NCBI GenBank assembly: GCA_050013795.1
Contig: JBEKEO010000028.1
Span: 1 to 22,280 of the forward strand
Direction of reading: 5' to 3'
Origin: CAWHOW01 sp050013795
GTDB taxonomy: Bacteria > Bacteroidota > Bacteroidia > Bacteroidales > CG2-30-32-10
DNA length: 22,280 bases
The notes beneath the pieces are model-generated. The model ran no database searches and had not been told where the DNA came from. It saw only the letters and a program-made list of their open reading frames with translations. Both the position numbers and the translations under genes were made by a program. Positions within the stretch are counted from its first letter, which is position 1, and every line of letters starts with the position of its first letter. Positions 1-6,956 of this stretch are shown in pieces.

Positions 1-758
1 GCTGTAATGCGGAGCGACCATTGTTTCATGGTTTTCCTTACCACAGGATGACCGCCGCGAACGGAAAATCCTTCGCTTACTTCATCGTTGGCTAGAACAG
101 TTCCAAGTGCGGGACACCAGTTAACCATGGTATCGGCAAGATAAGCAAGACGGTAATTCATCAGGGTTTCCTGCTGCTCCTTTTCGCTCATGGCTTTCCA
201 TTGTGCAGCAGAGAATTCAGGACATTCGCTGCAAGCTGCATTTACGGAAGCATTTCCATTCTTTTCAAATTCTTTGATAAGATTAGCAAGGGCTTCGGCC
301 TTTTCAGTTTTCTTATTGTACCAGGAATTGAAAAGCTGTATAAACGCCCATTGTGTCCATTTATAATAAGCGGGGTCGCTGGTTCTAACTTCCCTTTCCC
401 AATCGAAAGAGAAACCTATCTTATCAAGTTGTTCGCGGTATCTTTTAATATTATTTTCAGTTGTGATTGCTGGATGTTGCCCTGTCTGTATGGCATATTG
501 CTCGGCAGGAAGACCGTAAGCATCATATCCCATAGGATGCAACACATTGAAACCTTTCAGTCGTTTATATCTTGCATAAATATCGGAAGCTATATAACCC
601 AGTGGATGCCCCACATGCAATCCTGCACCAGATGGGTAAGGAAACATATCAAGAACATAGTATTTGGGTTTATTAGATTTATTCTCAGCCCTAAATGTTT
701 TATTATCACTCCAGTATTTTTGCCACTTCTTCTCTATTTCGCGGAAATTATAATCCAT
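1..758 (-). CDS. leuS: Leucyl-tRNA synthetase, N-terminal part (gene continues past the left edge)
   Basis: Charges tRNA-Leu with leucine in the cytoplasm (class I aminoacyl-tRNA synthetase). About 252 codons are visible, from an ATG at 758-756 reading toward position 1 with no stop. The protein starts MDYNFREIEKKWQKYW and carries MFPYPSG at residues 38-44, then the class I HIGH signature as HVGH (48-51), followed by GYDAYGLPAEQYA. Near the edge it reads RGGHPVVRKTMKQWSLRIT, typical of the point where the editing domain begins; the KMSKS motif lies outside the window. The segment around NASVNAACSECPEF resembles the insert of Bacteroidota LeuS as I remember it. It is divergent from the glycyl radical enzyme gene. 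The cut is the window boundary, not a broken gene. Confidence 0.96.
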   Translation of the reverse strand, partial: MDYNFREIEKKWQKYWSDNKTFRAENKSNKPKYYVLDMFPYPSGAGLHVGHPLGYIASDIYARYKRLKGFNVLHPMGYDAYGLPAEQYAIQTGQHPAITTENNIKRYREQLDKIGFSFDWEREVRTSDPAYYKWTQWAFIQLFNSWYNKKTEKAEALANLIKEFEKNGNASVNAACSECPEFSAAQWKAMSEKEQQETLMNYRLAYLADTMVNWCPALGTVLANDEVSEGFSVRGGHPVVRKTMKQWSLRIT

Positions 759-913
759 AATGGGTATAAATGGTTTTAAGACTCTGCGAAATTAGAAAAT
801 ATCAGTGAATATTTTAAATACAACAGTAGAAGCAGTGAATATCGGCGAAAAGAAAATAAAAAGAATTAACGGACAATTGATTATCTGTCTTATTTCTTTA
901 GGTCCGAACAAAT

Positions 914-948
914 ATGATATTAATCATTTTTGTTTATGATATGTATCA
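914..948. promoter_or_regulatory. Two tandem CRP/FNR-like palindromes (TGAT-N4-ATCA)
   Basis: Within the 304-bp divergent gap, ATGAT-ATTA-ATCAT lies at 914-927 and TGAT-ATGT-ATCA at 937-948. Both have the TGAT-N4-ATCA skeleton of the FNR consensus TTGAT-N4-ATCAA, and their centres (920.5 and 942.5) are 22 bp apart, about two helical turns. They sit 115-149 bp upstream of the glycyl radical enzyme start. Inference: binding sites for a CRP/FNR-family regulator controlling an oxygen-sensitive enzyme. The outer bases differ from the strict consensus and the region is AT-rich, so this is a candidate only. Confidence 0.45.
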
Positions 949-971
949 CGAGCGATAGGTTGAAAAAAAAC

Positions 972-979
972 TAAAATTG
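972..979 (+). promoter_or_regulatory. Possible -7 box for the glycyl radical enzyme operon
   Basis: TAAAATTG matches the Bacteroidota -7 consensus TAnnTTTG at all but one fixed position. No convincing -33 TTTG lies at normal distance, which would fit an activator-dependent promoter. If used, transcription would start near 983, placing the two upstream palindromes at about -62.5 and -40.5 with a leader of about 80 nt. Confidence 0.25.
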
Positions 980-992
980 CACGATATATTAG

Positions 993-1012
993 ACAATAAA
1001 GCATTTTATTGT
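993..1012. repeat. 20-bp inverted repeat in the leader of the GRE operon
   Basis: ACAATAAA (993-1000) and TTTATTGT (1005-1012) are exact reverse complements separated by GCAT. It lies 50 bp before the GRE start codon and downstream of the possible -7 box, so it could be an operator or a weak mRNA hairpin. No downstream U-run follows, so it is not a standard terminator. Confidence 0.5.
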
Positions 1013-1062
1013 TATTAAAATACAAAAAATAAAATTTAATAAAAATCAAATATTAACCAAAG

Positions 1063-3498
1063 ATGGAAACATTATTAGAAACTACATCTGAAAAATCAAC
1101 AATTGGTAGCACTCTGAGGGTGCAGCAATTAAAAAAAGACCTTGTCTCAAAAGCCTGCTATAACGGCAAGTATGAAGAAGGGGTGTATGTGGATATCACA
1201 AGGTCTATATTATACACTGAAGCATATAAGGAATTGCAATCCGACGAGCCGGTGATCAGAAGAGCAAAAGTGCTGAAACACGTTCTTTCTCATATCCCGA
1301 TAGCTATTTTAGACAATGAGCTGATAGTCGGAAATCCCCATGCCAATCCTCATGCTCTGCCCATATTTCCGGAAATAAATGTTAACCTGCTTACCGAAGC
1401 CATTGCCGATGGGTACGTGCCGGAACAAGACAAACCAGCTGCTGAAGAACTTGTGAAATTCTGGAACGGTAAAACCATTGCAAGCAAAGTGGCTGAAAAT
1501 ATGAGTGAACAAACAAGGGATATTGTCAATACGGCATCTTCGTTTATTTCCTTTACGTGGAAAGACGGGATACAGCACTGCGTGCCCGACTGGGAATATA
1601 CTTTTGTTAACGGATCCTCCAAAATAAGGGAAAAGATAAAAGAAAAATTCGACGAGGTTTTTAATGAAATAGACAAAGGCAATTCAACTCATTTGTCAGA
1701 GTTGATAAACAAAAGGTATGAATATGAAGCTATGCTCATATCGCTTGATGCGCTTGAAATATTTACAGGCAGGTTCAGCAATCTGGCATTGGAAATGTCG
1801 TTGAATGAAGCAAACTCCCAAAGAGCGGAAGAATTAAAAAAATTAAGCGAAGTACTTTCAACTGTTCTCAAGGGCAAACCCAATAGTTTTCATGAAGCAT
1901 GCCAGGGATTTTTCTTCCTACATCTTATCCTGAATTGCATCGATAGCGCATCTTTTGGTTCATTATGCCGACTTGACCAATGCCTGTGGTCTTTTTACGA
2001 AAAGGATGTGATCGTTGAAAAAAATATCACACGTGCCGAAGCGCAGGAATTGATCGAATGCCTTATCATGAAGGTAGAAGCCTTGGGTGGATTTTTCTCA
2101 AGGGTGAGAAGGCTGCATTTTGAAGGGAATGGCGCTTTGCCGATATGGACAATAGGCGGAGTGAACAAAGATGGCTCAGATGCCTGCAACGAATTGACCG
2201 ACACCATACTTCAAGCAGCAAGATGTGTACGCTGTAATCAGCCTACTATTTCTATCCTTTACCACAAGGACATGAGAGAATCTTCGCTTGAGGAAGCCAT
2301 AAAAACAGTTAGAGCGGGATTGGGTTATCCTTCATTCACCAATCTTGAATGGGTTATTTCAAGCCTTAAAGGGCAGGGAATGCCAACAGAAGCTGCAAGG
2401 AATGCAGGAGTGGTTGGATGCGTTTCTGTTTGTCCCGTTGATTCGTGCAATACAACTAAAAGATTAGCCCTTGAAATTGTTGCGGCAAAATCAATGGAGC
2501 TGGCATTGAACGAAGGGAAATGCATCACTACAGGCAAGCAATTAGGCCCAGTTGAAAAACCGGCTTCCGAATTCAGGTCTTATTCCGATATTTTTAAAGC
2601 CGTAGAGAAGCAATTCGAATTTTCGGTAAGAACCGCAGTCAATGTCCGTAACCTTTCAAGACATTATGAAAAGCTTTATCGTCCCAACCCTCTTGCATCG
2701 GCGTTTCACAGGACGCCACTTGAAAAAGGAATTGATGCCGTGAATTACGAAGATTACCCGAATAATTACTGGATGAATGTTATCGGTGCTATTAATGTGG
2801 TTAATTCGTTGGCAGCAATGAAGAAATTGGTTTTCGAAGATAAAAAATATACCATTTCTGATTTCGTAAATGCAATGAAAACAAATTGGGAGGGAAAGGA
2901 AGACTTTAGACAGGAAGTGATAAACAAGGTTCCCAAATACGGTAACGATGATGATTATGTTGATGATATTGCTTATGAGGTAATACGAATGTTTTCTGAT
3001 GTTGCCAAATCTACCTACGATATAAACGGTGGATATTGGTCAATACTGGCTCAAAGTGTTTCTCAATATATTGCTTCGGCAAAATGGACAGGCGCTTTAC
3101 CGGATGGGAAATTATTCGGATTTCCTTTAGCTGATGGTGGTATATCTCCGGATCATGGCACTGATAAGAATGGAGTTTTTGCCGTAATGAGATCAGGCAG
3201 CAAAGTTGACCACCGCAGAACCAAGGGATTATTGCTCAACCAATGGATAGCCCCCGAAATGCTCGATGGCGAACAAGGTATTGAATGGATGAAAGCCCTT
3301 ATGGAAATGTGGTGCAGCAATGGACTGTCGCAAGTACAGTTCAATGTTGTTGACCCTAAAGTGCTAAGAGCTGCACAAATAAATCCCGAGAAATATCCTC
3401 ACCTTACAGTAAGGGTATCTGGCTATACTGCAAACTGGGTGAAGCTGACAAAAGATTTACAGGAAATGATCCTTCGCAGAACCGTTCAAGTAAACTAA
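1063..3498 (+). CDS. Glycyl radical enzyme of the PFL-like superfamily, substrate unknown
   Basis: A cytoplasmic, oxygen-sensitive radical enzyme of 811 residues, usual for the family. The C-terminal glycyl radical motif is RVSGY (784-788) with Gly787 as the radical site. The active-site loop is GVVGCVSVCPVDSC, giving Cys453 as the thiyl residue and extra cysteines at 457 and 462. A RLDQCLW stretch and an IGGVNKDG segment are also typical. Pyruvate formate-lyase has two adjacent cysteines here; glycerol/propanediol dehydratase, choline TMA-lyase, isethionate lyase and the arylacetate decarboxylases usually read GCVE. This protein has Gly before Cys and Ser in place of Glu, so those activities are unlikely. 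The activase gene follows after 3 bp. The ATG was chosen because homology-like sequence begins about 20 residues in and it follows an AT-rich leader. The GRE assignment is firm; the reaction is unknown. Confidence 0.93.
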   Translation: METLLETTSEKSTIGSTLRVQQLKKDLVSKACYNGKYEEGVYVDITRSILYTEAYKELQSDEPVIRRAKVLKHVLSHIPIAILDNELIVGNPHANPHALPIFPEINVNLLTEAIADGYVPEQDKPAAEELVKFWNGKTIASKVAENMSEQTRDIVNTASSFISFTWKDGIQHCVPDWEYTFVNGSSKIREKIKEKFDEVFNEIDKGNSTHLSELINKRYEYEAMLISLDALEIFTGRFSNLALEMSLNEANSQRAEELKKLSEVLSTVLKGKPNSFHEACQGFFFLHLILNCIDSASFGSLCRLDQCLWSFYEKDVIVEKNITRAEAQELIECLIMKVEALGGFFSRVRRLHFEGNGALPIWTIGGVNKDGSDACNELTDTILQAARCVRCNQPTISILYHKDMRESSLEEAIKTVRAGLGYPSFTNLEWVISSLKGQGMPTEAARNAGVVGCVSVCPVDSCNTTKRLALEIVAAKSMELALNEGKCITTGKQLGPVEKPASEFRSYSDIFKAVEKQFEFSVRTAVNVRNLSRHYEKLYRPNPLASAFHRTPLEKGIDAVNYEDYPNNYWMNVIGAINVVNSLAAMKKLVFEDKKYTISDFVNAMKTNWEGKEDFRQEVINKVPKYGNDDDYVDDIAYEVIRMFSDVAKSTYDINGGYWSILAQSVSQYIASAKWTGALPDGKLFGFPLADGGISPDHGTDKNGVFAVMRSGSKVDHRRTKGLLLNQWIAPEMLDGEQGIEWMKALMEMWCSNGLSQVQFNVVDPKVLRAAQINPEKYPHLTVRVSGYTANWVKLTKDLQEMILRRTVQVN

Positions 3499-3501
3499 GC
3501 A

Positions 3502-4407
3502 ATGGAAAAGTGCTTAGTAACTAAAATCGTTAAGGATTCAATTTTAGATGGCCCCGGGTGCAGGTATGTAGTTTTTGTTAAAGGCTGCAATCTTAACTGC
3601 CCCTGGTGCCATAATCCCGAAACAAAATCACCTAAGCAGGAAATATTCACTTATCCTAAATTTTGCATTCACTGCGGCAATTGTACGGAAGCTATCAATG
3701 CTAATCCTGAAATTACTCCCGTTGTTGTTGACAACAAAAATGCGGATAAGTTTATTAAGGCTGCTGATGCCTGCCCTACCAATACCCTTGAATACGCGGG
3801 AAAAGTATTTTCAACAGAAGATATTATTTCCGATATGCGGAAATTCGATATCATGTACAGGAAAACAAAAGGCGGGCTGACCATATCGGGCGGAGACCCT
3901 CTGTTCGTCCCTGATTTTTCTTTTGAACTGTTTAAAAAAGCCAAAGACGCGGGATTTCATACTGCCGCCGATACCGCATTAACATATAAATGGGATGTGA
4001 TAAGTAAGTTTATCAAGGTGGTTGACCTGTGGCTTATAGATTTAAAACACATTGATGATAAAAATTTAAAAACCGAACTGACCATTGAAAATTTATTTAA
4101 GCTGGCAGAAATCCCTACTTCCCATATTTGGATACGGATACCTGTTGTGCCGGGTTATAATGACAATGAATTTATCTGGGACAAAATGGCGCTGTTGCTG
4201 AAGAAAACAGGGAAGGCAATTGAACAGGTTTCGCTTTTGCCTTTTCATCCTTATGGCTCTGCCAAATACGATGCGCTTAATATCCCTTATTCCTATTCAG
4301 GTTTTGAGCACATGGATTATGACGTTATTGATAATGCAACGGAAATATTTTCACAACATCTTCCTGCCCATATATTGACAAAAGGCAGAAGAATTTTACA
4401 AGGTTAA
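3502..4407 (+). CDS. Glycyl radical enzyme activating protein (radical SAM)
   Basis: Cleaves S-adenosylmethionine and abstracts hydrogen from the radical glycine of the partner GRE, here almost certainly the gene 3 bp upstream. In 301 residues it shows the radical SAM signature C29-x3-C33-x2-C36 (GCNLNCPWCHNPE). A ferredoxin-like insert follows with C55, C58, C61 and C91 (CIHCGNC, then ACPTN), enough for one auxiliary 4Fe-4S cluster. The SAM-binding GGDP stretch is at about 130-133, with Asp where SGGEP is commonest, and WLIDLKH is near residue 180. Many activases of non-PFL GREs carry eight insert cysteines (two clusters), while PFL activase has none; this one is intermediate. Its specificity should follow its partner. 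Confidence 0.93.
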   Translation: MEKCLVTKIVKDSILDGPGCRYVVFVKGCNLNCPWCHNPETKSPKQEIFTYPKFCIHCGNCTEAINANPEITPVVVDNKNADKFIKAADACPTNTLEYAGKVFSTEDIISDMRKFDIMYRKTKGGLTISGGDPLFVPDFSFELFKKAKDAGFHTAADTALTYKWDVISKFIKVVDLWLIDLKHIDDKNLKTELTIENLFKLAEIPTSHIWIRIPVVPGYNDNEFIWDKMALLLKKTGKAIEQVSLLPFHPYGSAKYDALNIPYSYSGFEHMDYDVIDNATEIFSQHLPAHILTKGRRILQG

Positions 4408-4425
4408 AACATAAACATCAGTTAT

Positions 4426-5676
4426 ATGAAACAGCATGAATTAATATACGACTGGAACATTCAGGGTAAAACCCTTGAAAGACCAAAACAAAAAATTGAA
4501 TTTGATGACGAAACACTACGAGATGGCATGCAGTCGCCAACCATCAGAAATCCCCAGATTGAAGACAAGATAAAGATACTTCACCTGATGAATGAACTGG
4601 GTATTGATTCGGCCGATATCGGACTGCCCGGCGCAGGGCCAATGGTGGTTAAGGATGTTACTGTTCTTGCAAAAGAGATCAGCAACAATAAATTGAAAAT
4701 CAAAGCCAGTTGTGCCGCACGAACCGTGGAAGCGGATATAGCCCCAATTGTGGAAATCTCACAGAAAGCAGGTATCCCTGTTTGCGTGGATATGTTCATC
4801 GGTTCAAGCACCATAAGGAGCTATGCCGAAAACTGGTCGATGGAAAGAATGCTGAAAAATACCCGGGACAGCGTAAAGTTTGCCAAGGATAACAATATCC
4901 CCGTGATGTATGTTACCGAAGATACCACAAGGGCGCATCCCGAAACCATACGTGCTTTGTACAAATGCGCTATTGATAATGGCGCCGAGCGCATTTGCGT
5001 TTGCGATACCGTAGGACATGCCACACCTTCGGGCATTAGGAATTTGGTCAAGTTTGTAAAGGATATTATTATAGAAACAGGCGCTAATGTTAAGCTCGAT
5101 TTTCATGGACATAACGACAGGGGGCTTGCCCTTAACAATACCATTGATGCCATTATTGCGGGTGTCGACAGGGTTCACGGTTGCGGACAGGGCATAGGCG
5201 AACGCAGCGGAAATACGCCGATGGACCTGCTTCTGGTAAATCTTAAACTTCTGGGATGGATAGATAATGTGCTCACCAAGCTGCCCGAATATTGCAGGGT
5301 GATTTGTGAATCATGCAATGTTCCGATGCCATGCAATTATCCTGTACTTGGAAATGACGCTTTCAGGACTGCCACAGGCGTTCACGCCGCCACCGTGATA
5401 AAAGCCATGAAAAAAGAAAGCGATGTTTGGCTGGCCGATGCTGTGTATTGCGGGGTTCCGGCAAGCATGGTGGGGCTGAAACAAAGAATAGAAATAGGCC
5501 CCATGAGCGGCAAATCGAATGTGATCTTCTGGCTTGAAGACAGGAATATAAACCCCACCGACGAATTGGTTGAAATGGTTTTTAACAAAGCGAAACAGGT
5601 TGATACGATATTATCCGAAGACGAAATAAATAAGATAATAATCGGGATGTTTCGGAAAAAAGAAGTAATGGCGTAG
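4426..5676 (+). CDS. HMGL / isopropylmalate-homocitrate synthase family enzyme without the LeuA regulatory domain
   Basis: A TIM-barrel enzyme that, by family, joins or splits an acyl-CoA and a 2-oxoacid with a divalent metal. In 416 residues it shows the barrel-start motif DDETLRDGMQSP (27-38; metal ligand probably Asp28, catalytic Arg32), EDTTRAHPE (165-173), the metal motif HGHND (227-231) and GIGERSGN (256-263). The C-terminal part has ATGVHAATVIKA (His320) and GPMSG, as in the linker region of IPMS-like synthases. It stops before a LeuA-type dimer domain, so leucine feedback is not expected. Met35 replaces the Glu of the usual RDGEQ. It lies 18 bp after the activase in one operon and probably acts on the product or substrate of the GRE. 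Isopropylmalate, homocitrate, citramalate or Re-citrate synthase activity are all possible; no leucine pathway gene is nearby. Confidence 0.88.
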   Translation: MKQHELIYDWNIQGKTLERPKQKIEFDDETLRDGMQSPTIRNPQIEDKIKILHLMNELGIDSADIGLPGAGPMVVKDVTVLAKEISNNKLKIKASCAARTVEADIAPIVEISQKAGIPVCVDMFIGSSTIRSYAENWSMERMLKNTRDSVKFAKDNNIPVMYVTEDTTRAHPETIRALYKCAIDNGAERICVCDTVGHATPSGIRNLVKFVKDIIIETGANVKLDFHGHNDRGLALNNTIDAIIAGVDRVHGCGQGIGERSGNTPMDLLLVNLKLLGWIDNVLTKLPEYCRVICESCNVPMPCNYPVLGNDAFRTATGVHAATVIKAMKKESDVWLADAVYCGVPASMVGLKQRIEIGPMSGKSNVIFWLEDRNINPTDELVEMVFNKAKQVDTILSEDEINKIIIGMFRKKEVMA

Positions 5677-5798
5677 GCTGAAAAACGGAATAAATTTAAT
5701 ATTTAAAAAGTAAGCAGTTTACCTACCTGACCAACAGACATACGACAAACATGGAAGGCGTGCGTGCAGCAACTATAGACCGATTTTCCATGTCGGCA

Positions 5799-6054
5799 GT
5801 ACGCTCTAGAGATTTTAAACAGCTCTTTTTGATCTCGGAAGTACTCCCTTTAAGCATTGTAGTACGTGCTTCTAATTCAGAACACGGTACTTCTAATACT
5901 ACAGTGTGTACTCCTGATTTTGCAGGCGGTACTTCTACGACTACAGTACGTACTTCTGATTTTACGGATGGTATTGTAAATGCCGCAGTACTTACTTCTG
6001 ATAATATAGTACGTACTTCTGATGTTGCAGGCGGTACAGTAAATGGTAAAAAGC
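5799..6054. repeat. Degenerate tandem repeat array, 21-bp period, GTAC core
   Basis: This occupies most of the 409-bp gap between the HMGL-family gene and the next gene. Units beginning GTACTTCT or close variants start at 5866, 5887, 5908, 5929, 5950, 5971, 5992, 6013 and 6034, exactly 21 bp apart. Weaker copies extend left (GTAC at 5841 and 5799). Neighbouring units partly alternate between a GATTTTGCAGGCG-like and an ACTACAGTAC-like second half, giving a rough 42-bp higher-order period. Several junctions form the palindrome AGTACGTACT. Because 21 is a multiple of 3, both strands stay open (5751-6071 plus, 5723-6094 minus), but neither frame resembles a protein. No clear promoter or terminator was seen in the gap. 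Confidence 0.8.
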
Positions 6055-6085
6055 CTTTAAAAAACAAATAAAAATACTCAAGCAA

Positions 6086-6826
6086 ATGGCTCACAAAGTA
6101 GAAAGTATTCCCGCGGGCAACTACCCTTTTATGGTCTGGCTGGCAAATTATGCAACACAGATACAGGGATTTATTACGGGAGGACCCGCTCCCGACGGGT
6201 TTCCCTATTTTTTTGCAAGGGCAATTTATCGCTGGGATAATATTGTAATGCCTGCCATTACAGCCCTGCAGTCCGAATGGCTGCCGGTAAGCGCTAAAGG
6301 AGGCTGCGCTCCGGCTCAGTCAAAGCAGTTTACCAACGATAAAAAGAATTTTCTGAAAAAAACTCTTCGTCCCTGGAACAAAGAATTTGTGTTATATAAT
6401 TCGGCATTTACGGTGCAAAACCGCGCCACCATTGGTATATTGCCTGTGGCAAGCTCAGCGCGCAGGGCAGCCGGATTAACCGAAGATCAATTATTCGCTT
6501 CTTTTAAACCTTTAGGTTCCTGCGTATATGAACTATCGTGCAAAACCAGCCATGAAGCCAAACATTCCAGTTGTCCAAATGGTAAAATTGTGCAAATGAG
6601 CTATCGCATTGATAGCCGCGCCGGAGCAGGACAAACACAGGCGGCGGTACCCATAAGCACAGCCGATTGCTCATTGCAGGATGTTTCCACCCATGCGTTA
6701 TTTACCCACGATTTCGGGGGAGCTAATGCCGGGAAAATAATGTATGTTTTCTTCCGCTGGTTTGATATTCACCACCCTGAAAAATCGGGACCATGGAGCA
6801 TTTTATATATCATTAACCTGGCTTAA
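6086..6826 (+). CDS. Uncharacterised two-domain protein: helical N-terminus plus beta-sandwich C-terminus
   Basis: Function unknown. The 246 residues have no signal peptide or membrane segment. The N-terminal half (about 1-125) is helical and aromatic-rich (NYPFMVWLANYATQIQGF, then RPWNKEFVLYNSAFTVQNR). The C-terminal half (about 140-246) looks like a fibronectin-like beta sandwich ending GKIMYVFFRWFDIHHPEKSGPWS. This architecture resembles a family of Bacteroidota and other environmental hypothetical proteins whose C-terminus reads like GKTAHYxxRWxNxxGExGPWS; that is recollection, not a search. Unusual features are several Cys (GGCAPAQ, GSCVYELSCK, SSCPNGK) and basic stretches. It follows the 21-bp repeat array by about 30 bp and is separated from ftsX by 130 bp, so it is probably its own unit. 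The ATG fits the start of the recognisable IPAG segment. Confidence 0.72.
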   Translation: MAHKVESIPAGNYPFMVWLANYATQIQGFITGGPAPDGFPYFFARAIYRWDNIVMPAITALQSEWLPVSAKGGCAPAQSKQFTNDKKNFLKKTLRPWNKEFVLYNSAFTVQNRATIGILPVASSARRAAGLTEDQLFASFKPLGSCVYELSCKTSHEAKHSSCPNGKIVQMSYRIDSRAGAGQTQAAVPISTADCSLQDVSTHALFTHDFGGANAGKIMYVFFRWFDIHHPEKSGPWSILYIINLA

Positions 6827-6913
6827 AAAGAAGCCGGCAGCAGCCATTCATTCTTCTTACCTTGTCCGCTATTCGATATTATACAGAAAGGGATTCGTTA
6901 ATGTGAAGTCTTT

Positions 6914-6942
6914 TTTGCTATAAAATATTTTTATTACTTTTA
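6914..6942 (+). promoter_or_regulatory. Candidate Bacteroidota-type promoter for ftsX
   Basis: TTTG at 6914-6917 (-33-like) and TACTTTTA at 6935-6942 (one mismatch to TAnnTTTG) are separated by 17 bp, with the ftsX ATG 14 bp further on. The leader would be very short, about 8-10 nt. Confidence 0.4.
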
Positions 6943-6956
6943 CCCGTTTCAAAAAT

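Noticed and set aside
201..779. Long plus-strand open frame near the left edge
   Set aside because: It is the antisense shadow of leuS, whose minus-strand product shows HVGH and other synthetase motifs.
1063..3498. Assignment as pyruvate formate-lyase (pflB)
   Set aside because: The required adjacent Cys-Cys pair is Gly-Cys here, and the activase carries a ferredoxin-like insert that PFL activase lacks.
4426..5676. Assignment as leucine-pathway 2-isopropylmalate synthase (leuA)
   Set aside because: No regulatory dimer domain, Met in place of the Glu of RDGEQ, and no leuBCD genes nearby; kept at family level.
5723..6094. Open frames on both strands across the first repeat array (106 and 123 residues)
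   Set aside because: They come from a 21-bp (7-codon) period that keeps frames open; composition is low-complexity and no domain or start signal is convincing.
6820..6835. Hairpin GGCTT/AAGCC at the end of the 6086-6826 gene as terminator
   Set aside because: The stem overlaps the stop codon, is only 5-7 bp and has no T-run after it.
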